A stretch of DNA of 10,283 nt from Arthrobacter sp. (lineage in GTDB: Bacteria; Actinomycetota; Actinomycetes; Actinomycetales; Micrococcaceae). The stretch's first letter is position 1. Each line of letters starts with the position of its first letter. The notes under the pieces were generated by a model. That model saw only the letters and a list, made by a program, of their open reading frames with translations. It had not been told where the DNA came from and searched no databases. The stretch is taken from the NCBI GenBank assembly GCA_030147325.1, contig JASLAA010000119.1, positions 1 through 10,283 on the forward strand, written 5' to 3'. This document shows positions 1-4,972 of the stretch, piece by piece. Both the position numbers and the translations under genes were made by a program.

Positions 1-1167
1 CCACCCCAGCCGCTCCGAACTTTCGGTTGACGTCGTCGAGCGCACGTTCAGCGATCCTCCAGTTGTCATCGCGGCGGTCGATGGTGAGTTGTGTCAATCC
101 GTCGCCGGTCTCCAGGGACTCGGCGCGAAGCCCGATCAGCCGGACCGGCATGGGCCGCTCCCCCAGCGCTGCGAGCAGCGCGGTCGCCGCTGCGTAGATA
201 GCGTTCGCGCTGTCAACGGGCTCGTCGAGCTTTCGGGAGCGGGTGAGCGTGGAGAAGTCGGAGTACCGGAGCTTGAGCGCGACACCGCCGCACGATGGCC
301 CGAGGCTCGCAGCCGGGTGGCCGTGCGGTGGGCCAGCCTCAACAATTCGGTCCGCAGGACATCGGCGTCGTCGATGTCCTGCGCGAACGTCTGCTCCGCC
401 CCGATGCTCTTCTCCGGACGGGACACGACGACGCGCCGGGGATCGCGGCCCCAGGACAGGTGGTGGACATGCTCCCCCGAGGTGCCCAGGAGGCTCCTCA
501 GCGTCGAGACCGGCGTGTGCGCCACATCCTCCACGGTCTGGATCCCGATGCGGGCGAGGGTCTCCTGGGTCTTCGCACCGACACCCCACAGCGAGGAGAC
601 CGGGAGGGTGTGGAGGTAGGCGACCGTCCGGTCACCGGGGATCAGGAGCAGCCCGTCGGGCTTCGCCCTGGTCGAGGCGATCTTCGCCACGAACTTCGTC
701 GTCGCGGCACCGACACTCGCCGTGATCCCGAGGGTCGAGTGGATCTCGGCCCTGACCTGCTCACCGATCTCGCGGGGGCCCCCCAGCCTCCGCAGCGCGC
801 CTGCGACGTCCAGAAAGGCCTCGTCCACGCTGAGTTGCTCGACGTAGGGGGTGACCGAGCGGAAGATCCGCATGACCTGCGCCGATACCTCCGCGTACCG
901 GTGCTGGTGCGGAGGCAGGATGACAGCGGTGGGGCACTGTCGCATGGCGACGGACATCGGCATCGCCGACCGTACGCCGAAGCGGCGCGCCTCGTAGGAG
1001 GCCGACAGGACGACGGACCGCCCGGACGGTGACCCGACCACCACCGGCACACCGCGCAGGTGCGGATGATCGAGCAGTTCGACCGAGACGAAGAACGCGT
1101 CCATGTCGATGTGCAGGATGGAGCACTCCGCGTGCTCCACCGTCCCGGGGCCCTCGTCCTTCGCCAC
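1..1167 (-). CDS. dinB: DNA polymerase IV (Y-family), frameshifted, 3' end outside window
   Basis: Error-prone translesion DNA polymerase. Numbered from the GTG at 1167, the protein has the N-terminal DMDAFF motif (residues 21-26, with Asp21 as a metal ligand and Phe26 as the likely steric gate), YEARRFGVRSAMP (58-70), the catalytic SVDEAFLD (113-120, Asp115/Glu116) and SVGAATTKFVAKIAS (151-165), then thumb and little-finger regions. After residue 294 (HRAA) this frame loses similarity and stops at 136. A frame shifted by one base continues with VALKLRYSDFSTLTRS and ERPMPVRLIGLRAES, typical little-finger sequence, and stays open to base 2. One missing base near 283-288 explains this. Probably fewer than about 20 C-terminal residues lie beyond the left edge. 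The start at 1167 follows a leaderless-type TACGAT-N6-GTG. The alternative GTG at 1140 has a GAGG about 10 bases upstream. The family call is firm; whether the gene is functional is not. Confidence 0.85.
283..288 (-). other. apparent 1-base frameshift in dinB
   Basis: On the minus strand the first frame ends its recognisable sequence with Ala codons at 291-289 and 288-286. The family-like sequence resumes at the Val codon 283-281. Two bases (285-284) are left over, so one base is missing relative to an intact gene; the homologous protein would read HRAA-x-VALKLR. Both flanks keep good family motifs and clean codon bias, so the lesion is recent or is a sequencing or assembly error. Confidence 0.75.
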
Positions 1168-1173
1168 CGCATC

Positions 1174-1179
1174 ATCGTA
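1174..1179 (-). promoter_or_regulatory. candidate -10 box, leaderless dinB transcript
   Basis: The minus strand reads TACGAT, then six bases, then the GTG at 1167. This matches the actinobacterial -10 consensus TAnnnT at the distance that would put the transcription start on the first base of the start codon. No convincing -35 is seen. The same spacing occurs in front of the kinase and DAHP synthase genes in this window. Confidence 0.4.
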
Positions 1180-1249
1180 CGCAGCGGCACCGACACCCGC
1201 GCGGGCGGCCCGGCATCGAGGACCGGGACCGCGGTCGACGACGGTGCAG

Positions 1250-1268
1250 GGGCCGGACCGTCCGGCCC
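1250..1268. promoter_or_regulatory. 19-bp perfect palindrome, candidate operator
   Basis: GGGCCGGAC-C-GTCCGGCCC is a perfect inverted repeat with 9-bp arms around one central base. It lies in the dinB-idsA divergent spacer and covers the expected -35 position of the TAGAGT -10 box at 1275-1280. A dimeric regulator bound here would block transcription of the synthase gene. GC-rich palindromes also arise by chance in this base composition. Confidence 0.35.
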
Positions 1269-1274
1269 GGCCGA

Positions 1275-1280
1275 TAGAGT
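1275..1280 (+). promoter_or_regulatory. candidate -10 box for the polyprenyl synthase gene
   Basis: TAGAGT fits TAnnnT and sits 37 bases before the ATG at 1318. That leaves room for a short leader carrying the GGGAG ribosome-binding site at 1309-1313. No good -35 hexamer is visible, and the 19-bp palindrome occupies that position. Confidence 0.4.
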
Positions 1281-1317
1281 GAGGACACCACGACCAGCCG
1301 AGCTGCCCGGGAGATCC

Positions 1318-2442
1318 ATGCTGTCCGCACCCGCCATCACCGATCAGGGCGATCCACCGTCCGACACCATCGCGGTGGAGCAGGACCGGTTCCGTTCCGC
1401 GCTGACGAGCGCCATCGACGGGTTCCTCGACGAGCAGCGCGACGTCCTGACCGCCATCTCCGACGAGTCCGTTCCGCTGATCACGAGCATCGCCGCCCTC
1501 ACCAGTGGCGGGAAGAGGATGCGGGCCCTGCTCTGCTACTGGGGCTGGCGCGCGGCCGGTGGCTCGGCCGAGGACCCGGCTCCGGTCCTCGCCGGGACAG
1601 CCCTCGAGTTCTTCCAGGCCGCCGCCCTGATCCACGACGACATCATCGACCGGTCCGACACGCGCCGCGGGCGTCCCAGCGTCCACCGCCAGTTCACCGC
1701 GCGCCACGCTGACGCGGGGTGGCACCTCGACCCGGAGCGCTTCGGCGTGTCAGCGGCCATCCTGGCGGGCGACCTGTGCCTCGCCTTCAGTGAGGAGCTG
1801 TTCACGGCGTCGTGCTCAGGTGCGGCAGGCGCCACTGCCCGGGTGATCTTCAACCGCATGCGGACCGAGGTGATGGCGGGTCAGTACCTGGACCTCCTGG
1901 AAGAGGCGGTCGGTCCGGACCAGACGCCGGCCGTCGCCGAGGAGCGCGCGCTCAACATCCTCCGCTTCAAGTCGGCCAAGTACTCCATGGAACGGCCACT
2001 CATGCTCGGCGGCGCCCTCGCCGGGGCGGATGACCGCCTGCTGGCCTCCTACTCGGCCTTCGCCCTCCCTCTGGGCGAGGCGTTCCAGCTTCGGGACGAC
2101 GTACTGGGGGTCTTCGGAGATCCCGAGGTGACGGGCAAACCCGCCGGGGACGACCTTCGCGAGGGCAAGCGTACGTTCCTCGTCGCCCGGGCTCTCGGGG
2201 CGAGCGACCACGCAACCCGGCTGCGGATCAACGCCATGCTCGGGGACACCTCCCTGGACGACACCGCCGTCAGCACGCTGCGCACACTGATCACCGACAG
2301 CGGCGCCCTCTCCCATACGGAGCGCCTGATCGAGGAGAAGTCGAGGCAGGCGTTCGAGGCGCTCGACGATCTCCCCGTCGATGCTGTTGCGCAACGCGCC
2401 CTCCGCCTGGTGGCCGAGGCTGCGGTCACCCGTTCCTCCTGA
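1318..2442 (+). CDS. idsA: Polyprenyl (geranylgeranyl-type) diphosphate synthase
   Basis: Class I trans-prenyltransferase of 374 residues. It condenses isopentenyl diphosphate with allylic diphosphates to make the precursors of menaquinone, carotenoids and other isoprenoids in the cytosol. Visible motifs are GGKRMRA (64-70), the first aspartate-rich motif DDIID (107-111) followed by RRGRP (116-120), GQYLD (188-192), KSAKYS (218-223), the second aspartate-rich motif DDVLG (260-264) and a GKP/DDLREGKRT loop (273-286). The residues four and five places before the first motif are both Ala. In this family that lack of aromatic residues favours geranylgeranyl or longer products over farnesyl. The ATG at 1318 is chosen because it has GGGAG just upstream and because sequence before it in frame is not family-like. 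It is divergent from dinB. The stop codon lies inside a 4 x 13 bp tandem repeat. Exact chain length cannot be read from sequence. Confidence 0.9.
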   Translation: MLSAPAITDQGDPPSDTIAVEQDRFRSALTSAIDGFLDEQRDVLTAISDESVPLITSIAALTSGGKRMRALLCYWGWRAAGGSAEDPAPVLAGTALEFFQAAALIHDDIIDRSDTRRGRPSVHRQFTARHADAGWHLDPERFGVSAAILAGDLCLAFSEELFTASCSGAAGATARVIFNRMRTEVMAGQYLDLLEEAVGPDQTPAVAEERALNILRFKSAKYSMERPLMLGGALAGADDRLLASYSAFALPLGEAFQLRDDVLGVFGDPEVTGKPAGDDLREGKRTFLVARALGASDHATRLRINAMLGDTSLDDTAVSTLRTLITDSGALSHTERLIEEKSRQAFEALDDLPVDAVAQRALRLVAEAAVTRSS

Positions 2443-2481
2443 CCGTTCCTTCTGACCGTTCCTTCTGACCGTTCCTCCTGA
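2430..2481. repeat. 13-bp tandem repeat, 4 copies, spanning the idsA stop
   Basis: The unit CCGTTCCTYCTGA occurs four times head to tail (2430-2442, 2443-2455, 2456-2468, 2469-2481). Copies 1 and 4 have C, and copies 2 and 3 have T, at the Y position. The first copy encodes the last residues and the TGA stop of the synthase. Because 13 is not a multiple of 3, the successive TGA triplets fall in all three reading frames. Confidence 0.9.
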
Positions 2482-2589
2482 CACCGTGACGTCCGACACC
2501 GCCGCGTCGAGGACGACGGCGAGTCGGGTCATGGTGAGCACCGGAAAGGGCGGCAGGACGGGACGTCCTCGCGAGGTGTGGTGGTACTC

Positions 2590-2943
2590 CTACCAGGCCG
2601 CGGCCTGCGCGCGACGACGGATCTCCGTCTTTCGTCCCTCGCGCAGTGCGTCGACGGGCCTGCCGGGCAGGGACTCGTCGTCCGTGTAGAGCCAGCGGAT
2701 GATGTCCTCGTCGCCGTAGCCCGAATCGGCCAGGACCACCACGGTGCCGCGGAGGCTGTCGAGGACCGCGCCGTCGACGAGGAAATCGGCCGGGACGCTG
2801 CGCACGTTGCGTTCCCCGATGCGGACGCTGACCAGGGACCGCTCGCTGATCAGCGAGTGCACCCTCGTGATGGGCAGGTCGAGGGCCTCGGCAACCTCGG
2901 GGAGATTGAGCCAGGCCGGGACGAGGTGTTCGAGTTCATTCAC
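2590..2943 (-). CDS. Rv2175c-family winged-helix DNA-binding protein
   Basis: A 117-residue protein that resembles M. tuberculosis Rv2175c from memory, especially the C-terminal GYGDEDIIRWLYT (75-87), GRPVDALREGRKTE (93-106) and RRRAQAAAW (109-117). The N-terminal part (about 12-42, LNLPEVAEALDLPITRVHSL and onward) is a helix-turn-helix. Rv2175c binds DNA and is phosphorylated by the neighbouring kinase PknL, which reduces binding. Here the kinase gene is likewise close by, beyond the LysM gene. The GTG at 2943 is the only possible start: an in-frame TGA lies two codons upstream (2949-2947) and no good Shine-Dalgarno is seen. The protein lacks the longer mycobacterial N-terminal tail that carries the phosphorylated Thr. 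It converges on the polyprenyl synthase across 147 bp and diverges from the LysM gene. DNA targets are unknown. Confidence 0.85.
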   Translation of the reverse strand: MNELEHLVPAWLNLPEVAEALDLPITRVHSLISERSLVSVRIGERNVRSVPADFLVDGAVLDSLRGTVVVLADSGYGDEDIIRWLYTDDESLPGRPVDALREGRKTEIRRRAQAAAW

Positions 2944-3143
2944 CGTTCAAGGGTGCCATGCTCGCTCGTACTTCTCCACCCGGTGCCGGTGCGGGGAAGG
3001 GGTCGAGAATCAGCCCTCCCCGGCCCGCGACCGGGAAGGAGGGACTGCGCCTCCGATCTCCCCGGGGGACGGCCATCAAGCGCGACACGCTGCACCCCGG
3101 GAACGACACGCCGCGGAGCCGCTTGGGGCGTTCCGCCACACTC

Positions 3144-3171
3144 TTGTGATACCCGCTTTTTCGTGTAAGTT
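3144..3171 (+). promoter_or_regulatory. candidate promoter of the LysM transglycosylase gene
   Basis: TTGTGA (3144-3149), a 16-base spacer, and TAAGTT (3166-3171) form the best -35/-10 pair in the window, set in a locally AT-richer stretch. A start about 7 bases downstream would give a leader of roughly 128 bases before the ATG at 3306, unusually long compared with the leaderless neighbours. Confidence 0.5.
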
Positions 3172-3224
3172 CACAGGAGTCACACACGCAACACTAACAA
3201 CAAGTGACCCACCAGCATCAGCAC

Positions 3225-3267
3225 GTGTATGTGCCCGGACAGGAAGCCTCATCCCGGGCACGTACGT
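3225..3267 (+). promoter_or_regulatory. stem-loop in the LysM gene 5' leader
   Basis: GTGCCCGG (3231-3238) pairs perfectly with CCGGGCAC (3254-3261) around a 15-base loop. Six further pairs extend the stem outward to 3225/3267, three of them G-U. The stem ends about 26 bases before the GAGGAA ribosome-binding site. It could be a cis-regulatory RNA or an mRNA stabiliser. I do not recognise a known riboswitch core. Confidence 0.45.
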
Positions 3268-3305
3268 CCGCGCGGTCTCAGCCGCCAACAGACGAGGAAC
3301 GAAAT

Positions 3306-4883
3306 ATGACTGCCCAGCGATCGCACGCACCGCTGAATGGCGCCCGCAGGAAAGCCGTCGGCGCCAGCCCGCGCGGCCTGAATGTGGCCGTGACCACTGC
3401 CGCCCTGCCCGCGGTGATCCTCTCATCCGTCGCGCTGGCGCAGCCCGCGACGGCAGCCACCCCGCAGCCGGCGTCCACGGCCCGGCACCTCGGGGCGACG
3501 GCGGCGGTGCAGCCGCCGACCCGCGCGATCGTTCCTGCGGCACTCGTCGCCGTCCAGCTCCCGACACAGCGGGTCGCAGTGGTGGCCCAGACCGTCCCGG
3601 GGACCTACACGATCAAGCCGGGCGATACGATCGGCGCGATCGCCAAGCGGTTCGGACTGTCCACGGACGCCGTCCTGAAGCTCAACAGGATGGATGCCCG
3701 CACGATCATCTACCCCGGCCAGAAAATCTCCCTGTCCGGGAGTGCGGCGCCCGCAGCGAAGCCCGTTCCGGCAGCAGTGCCCGGGAAGTCCTCCGCAGCC
3801 TCCTATGTCGTCAAGGCCGGCGACACCCTTGGCGCCATCGCCTCCCGCAACGGGGTCAGCCTCCAGAGCATCCTCACGGCGAACAACCTGTCGATGACGT
3901 CCGTCATCTACCCCGGCCAGAAGATCACCCTCGCCGGCAAGGCCCCTGCCGCTCCCGCCCCGACGTCCCCGGCCCCCGCTCCCGCTCCAGCCGGTGGCGG
4001 CAGCTACACGGTCAGGTCGGGCGACACCCTCGGCGCCATCGCCTCCCGCAACGGGGTCAGCCTCCAGAGCATCCTCACGGCGAACAACCTGTCCATGACA
4101 TCCGTCATCTACCCCGGCCAGAAACTCAAGCTCTCGGGGTCCGTGACACCCCAGGCGACACCCCCGAAGGCGACCCAGCCTGCACCGGCCCCCGCGCCCG
4201 CCACGGGTACCTACACGGTCCGATCCGGCGATACCCTCGGCGCGATCGCTTCCCGCAACGGGGTCGGCCTGAGCGACCTGCTGGCCGCCAACAGGATGTC
4301 CATGACCACGGTCATCTATCCCGGGCAGAAGCTCGCCCTGCCCGGCAAGGGTGCTGCTCCGGCCCCGGCGCCGGGCACTGCTCCGGCACCGTCCAACCTC
4401 GTGCCCTCGACCTTCCTCGGGTACAAGTACCCGGACAAGGTGGTCTCCGATGCGAACGCCAACAAGGCGTTGCTCAACTCCCTGCCGGCTCCCTCGACCG
4501 CTCAGATGAAGCAGATCGTCGCGGACACCGCCCGCTCCATGGGGGTTGATCCGAGCCTCGCCCTCGCCTTCGCGTTCCAGGAGTCGAGCTTCAACCAGCG
4601 GTCCGTGTCCCCGGCCAACGCGATCGGAACGATGCAGGTGATCCCCTCGTCCGGGCAGTGGGCGAGCGATCTCGTCGGCCGGAAGCTCAACCTCATGGAT
4701 CCCTACGACAACGCGACAGCCGGCGTCGCGATCATCCGTTCGCTCGTGCGGACCAGCCCCTCGCTGGACATCGCGATCGCCTCCTACTACCAGGGCCAGT
4801 ACTCTGTGCAGACCCGCGGCATGTTCGAGGATACGAAGCACTACGTCGCGGCCATCAAGGCTCACCAGAAGTCGTTCCGGTAG
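3306..4883 (+). CDS. Secreted LysM (x4) lytic transglycosylase-like protein
   Basis: A 525-residue exported cell-wall protein. The signal peptide has a basic N-region (GARRKAVGASPR), a hydrophobic stretch (about 28-45) and an ATA/A-type cleavage site near 50. Four LysM peptidoglycan-binding domains lie at about 100-144, 166-210, 233-277 and 302-346, each with the YxVxxGDTxGAIA start and the IYPGQK end. Ala/Pro-rich linkers join them. The C-terminal domain (about 400-520) resembles the lysozyme-like SLT fold: FQESSFN (424-430, Glu426 the likely catalytic acid), NAIGTMQVIP (438-447) and IASYYQG (491-497). It is expected to bind and probably cleave the glycan strands of peptidoglycan. The ATG is preferred over the upstream in-frame GTG at 3204 because GAGGAA lies six bases before it and the signal peptide then begins properly. 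A hairpin follows the stop. Enzyme activity is inferred from motifs. Confidence 0.9.
   Translation: MTAQRSHAPLNGARRKAVGASPRGLNVAVTTAALPAVILSSVALAQPATAATPQPASTARHLGATAAVQPPTRAIVPAALVAVQLPTQRVAVVAQTVPGTYTIKPGDTIGAIAKRFGLSTDAVLKLNRMDARTIIYPGQKISLSGSAAPAAKPVPAAVPGKSSAASYVVKAGDTLGAIASRNGVSLQSILTANNLSMTSVIYPGQKITLAGKAPAAPAPTSPAPAPAPAGGGSYTVRSGDTLGAIASRNGVSLQSILTANNLSMTSVIYPGQKLKLSGSVTPQATPPKATQPAPAPAPATGTYTVRSGDTLGAIASRNGVGLSDLLAANRMSMTTVIYPGQKLALPGKGAAPAPAPGTAPAPSNLVPSTFLGYKYPDKVVSDANANKALLNSLPAPSTAQMKQIVADTARSMGVDPSLALAFAFQESSFNQRSVSPANAIGTMQVIPSSGQWASDLVGRKLNLMDPYDNATAGVAIIRSLVRTSPSLDIAIASYYQGQYSVQTRGMFEDTKHYVAAIKAHQKSFR
3819..3922 (+). repeat. LysM repeat, copy 1 of a 104-bp near-identical pair
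   Basis: This stretch within LysM 2 matches 4020-4123 at 101 of 104 positions, 201 bases (67 codons) apart. The three differences are all silent third-position changes, so the encoded residues are identical. The flanking linkers do not match. Confidence 0.9.
4020..4123 (+). repeat. LysM repeat, copy 2 of the 104-bp pair
   Basis: Partner of 3819-3922, within LysM 3. LysM 1 and LysM 4 are clearly more divergent, so this pair points to a recent duplication or to gene conversion within the gene. Confidence 0.9.
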
Positions 4884-4909
4884 CAGCGACCGGTCCTGCG
4901 GCAGGAGGA

Positions 4910-4949
4910 CAGGAGGGGGCGGGACACGTGGTGATCCCGCCCCCTCCTG
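4910..4949 (+). terminator. strong hairpin between LysM gene and kinase gene
   Basis: CAGGAGGGGGCGGGA (4910-4924) and TCCCGCCCCCTCCTG (4935-4949) form a perfect 15-bp stem with a 10-base loop, starting 27 bases after the LysM stop. There is no T-run after it, which is common for actinobacterial terminators. It ends 12 bases before the -10 box of the kinase gene and so separates two transcription units. Confidence 0.75.
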
Positions 4950-4960
4950 CTGCGCCCGCC

Positions 4961-4966
4961 TACTAT
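4961..4966 (+). promoter_or_regulatory. -10 box, leaderless kinase transcript
   Basis: TACTAT is followed by six bases and the GTG at 4973. A GGAGG stands directly against the start codon (4968-4972), too close to act as a ribosome-binding site. Transcription starting at the GTG itself is therefore the simplest reading. No good -35 is visible because the terminator hairpin occupies that region. Confidence 0.6.
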
Positions 4967-4972
4967 CGGAGG

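Larger units (their letters stand above)
2944..3305. other. 362-bp divergent spacer between regulator and LysM gene
   Basis: I see no gene here. The half near the regulator is G/C-rich and holds an imperfect hairpin (CCCTCC at 3014-3019 with GGAGGG at 3038-3043) but no clear promoter for the minus-strand gene. The half near the LysM gene is less GC-rich and holds a plausible promoter at 3144-3171, an A/C-rich unstructured stretch (about 3181-3220), a long stem-loop (3225-3267) and the ribosome-binding site GAGGAA (3294-3299). Confidence 0.7.

Noticed and set aside
1060..1317. N-terminal extension of the polyprenyl synthase upstream of 1318
   Set aside because: Overlaps the dinB start antisense and the palindrome/promoter; ATG at 1318 has its own ribosome-binding site.
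3144..3175. TGTGA and TCACA half-sites as a CRP-type operator before the LysM gene
   Set aside because: The half-sites are 21 bases apart instead of the 6 needed for a CRP-family site.
3172..3305. c-di-AMP (ydaO-type) riboswitch in the LysM gene leader
   Set aside because: Would fit a wall hydrolase gene, but I cannot find its conserved core sequences, and the visible stem-loop is a single simple helix.
2744..4549. 601-codon plus-strand open frame across the regulator, spacer and LysM gene
   Set aside because: Crosses a real minus-strand gene, a promoter and a leader, and runs out of frame with the LysM protein.
3423..4865. 480-codon open frame antisense to the LysM gene
   Set aside because: It mirrors the high third-position G/C of the true gene on the other strand; no family motifs and strongly biased His/Arg/Gly/Asp composition.
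4928..4972. Earlier GTG start for the kinase at 4928
   Set aside because: It lies in the loop of the terminator hairpin and would add a Pro/Ala tract upstream of the -10 box.
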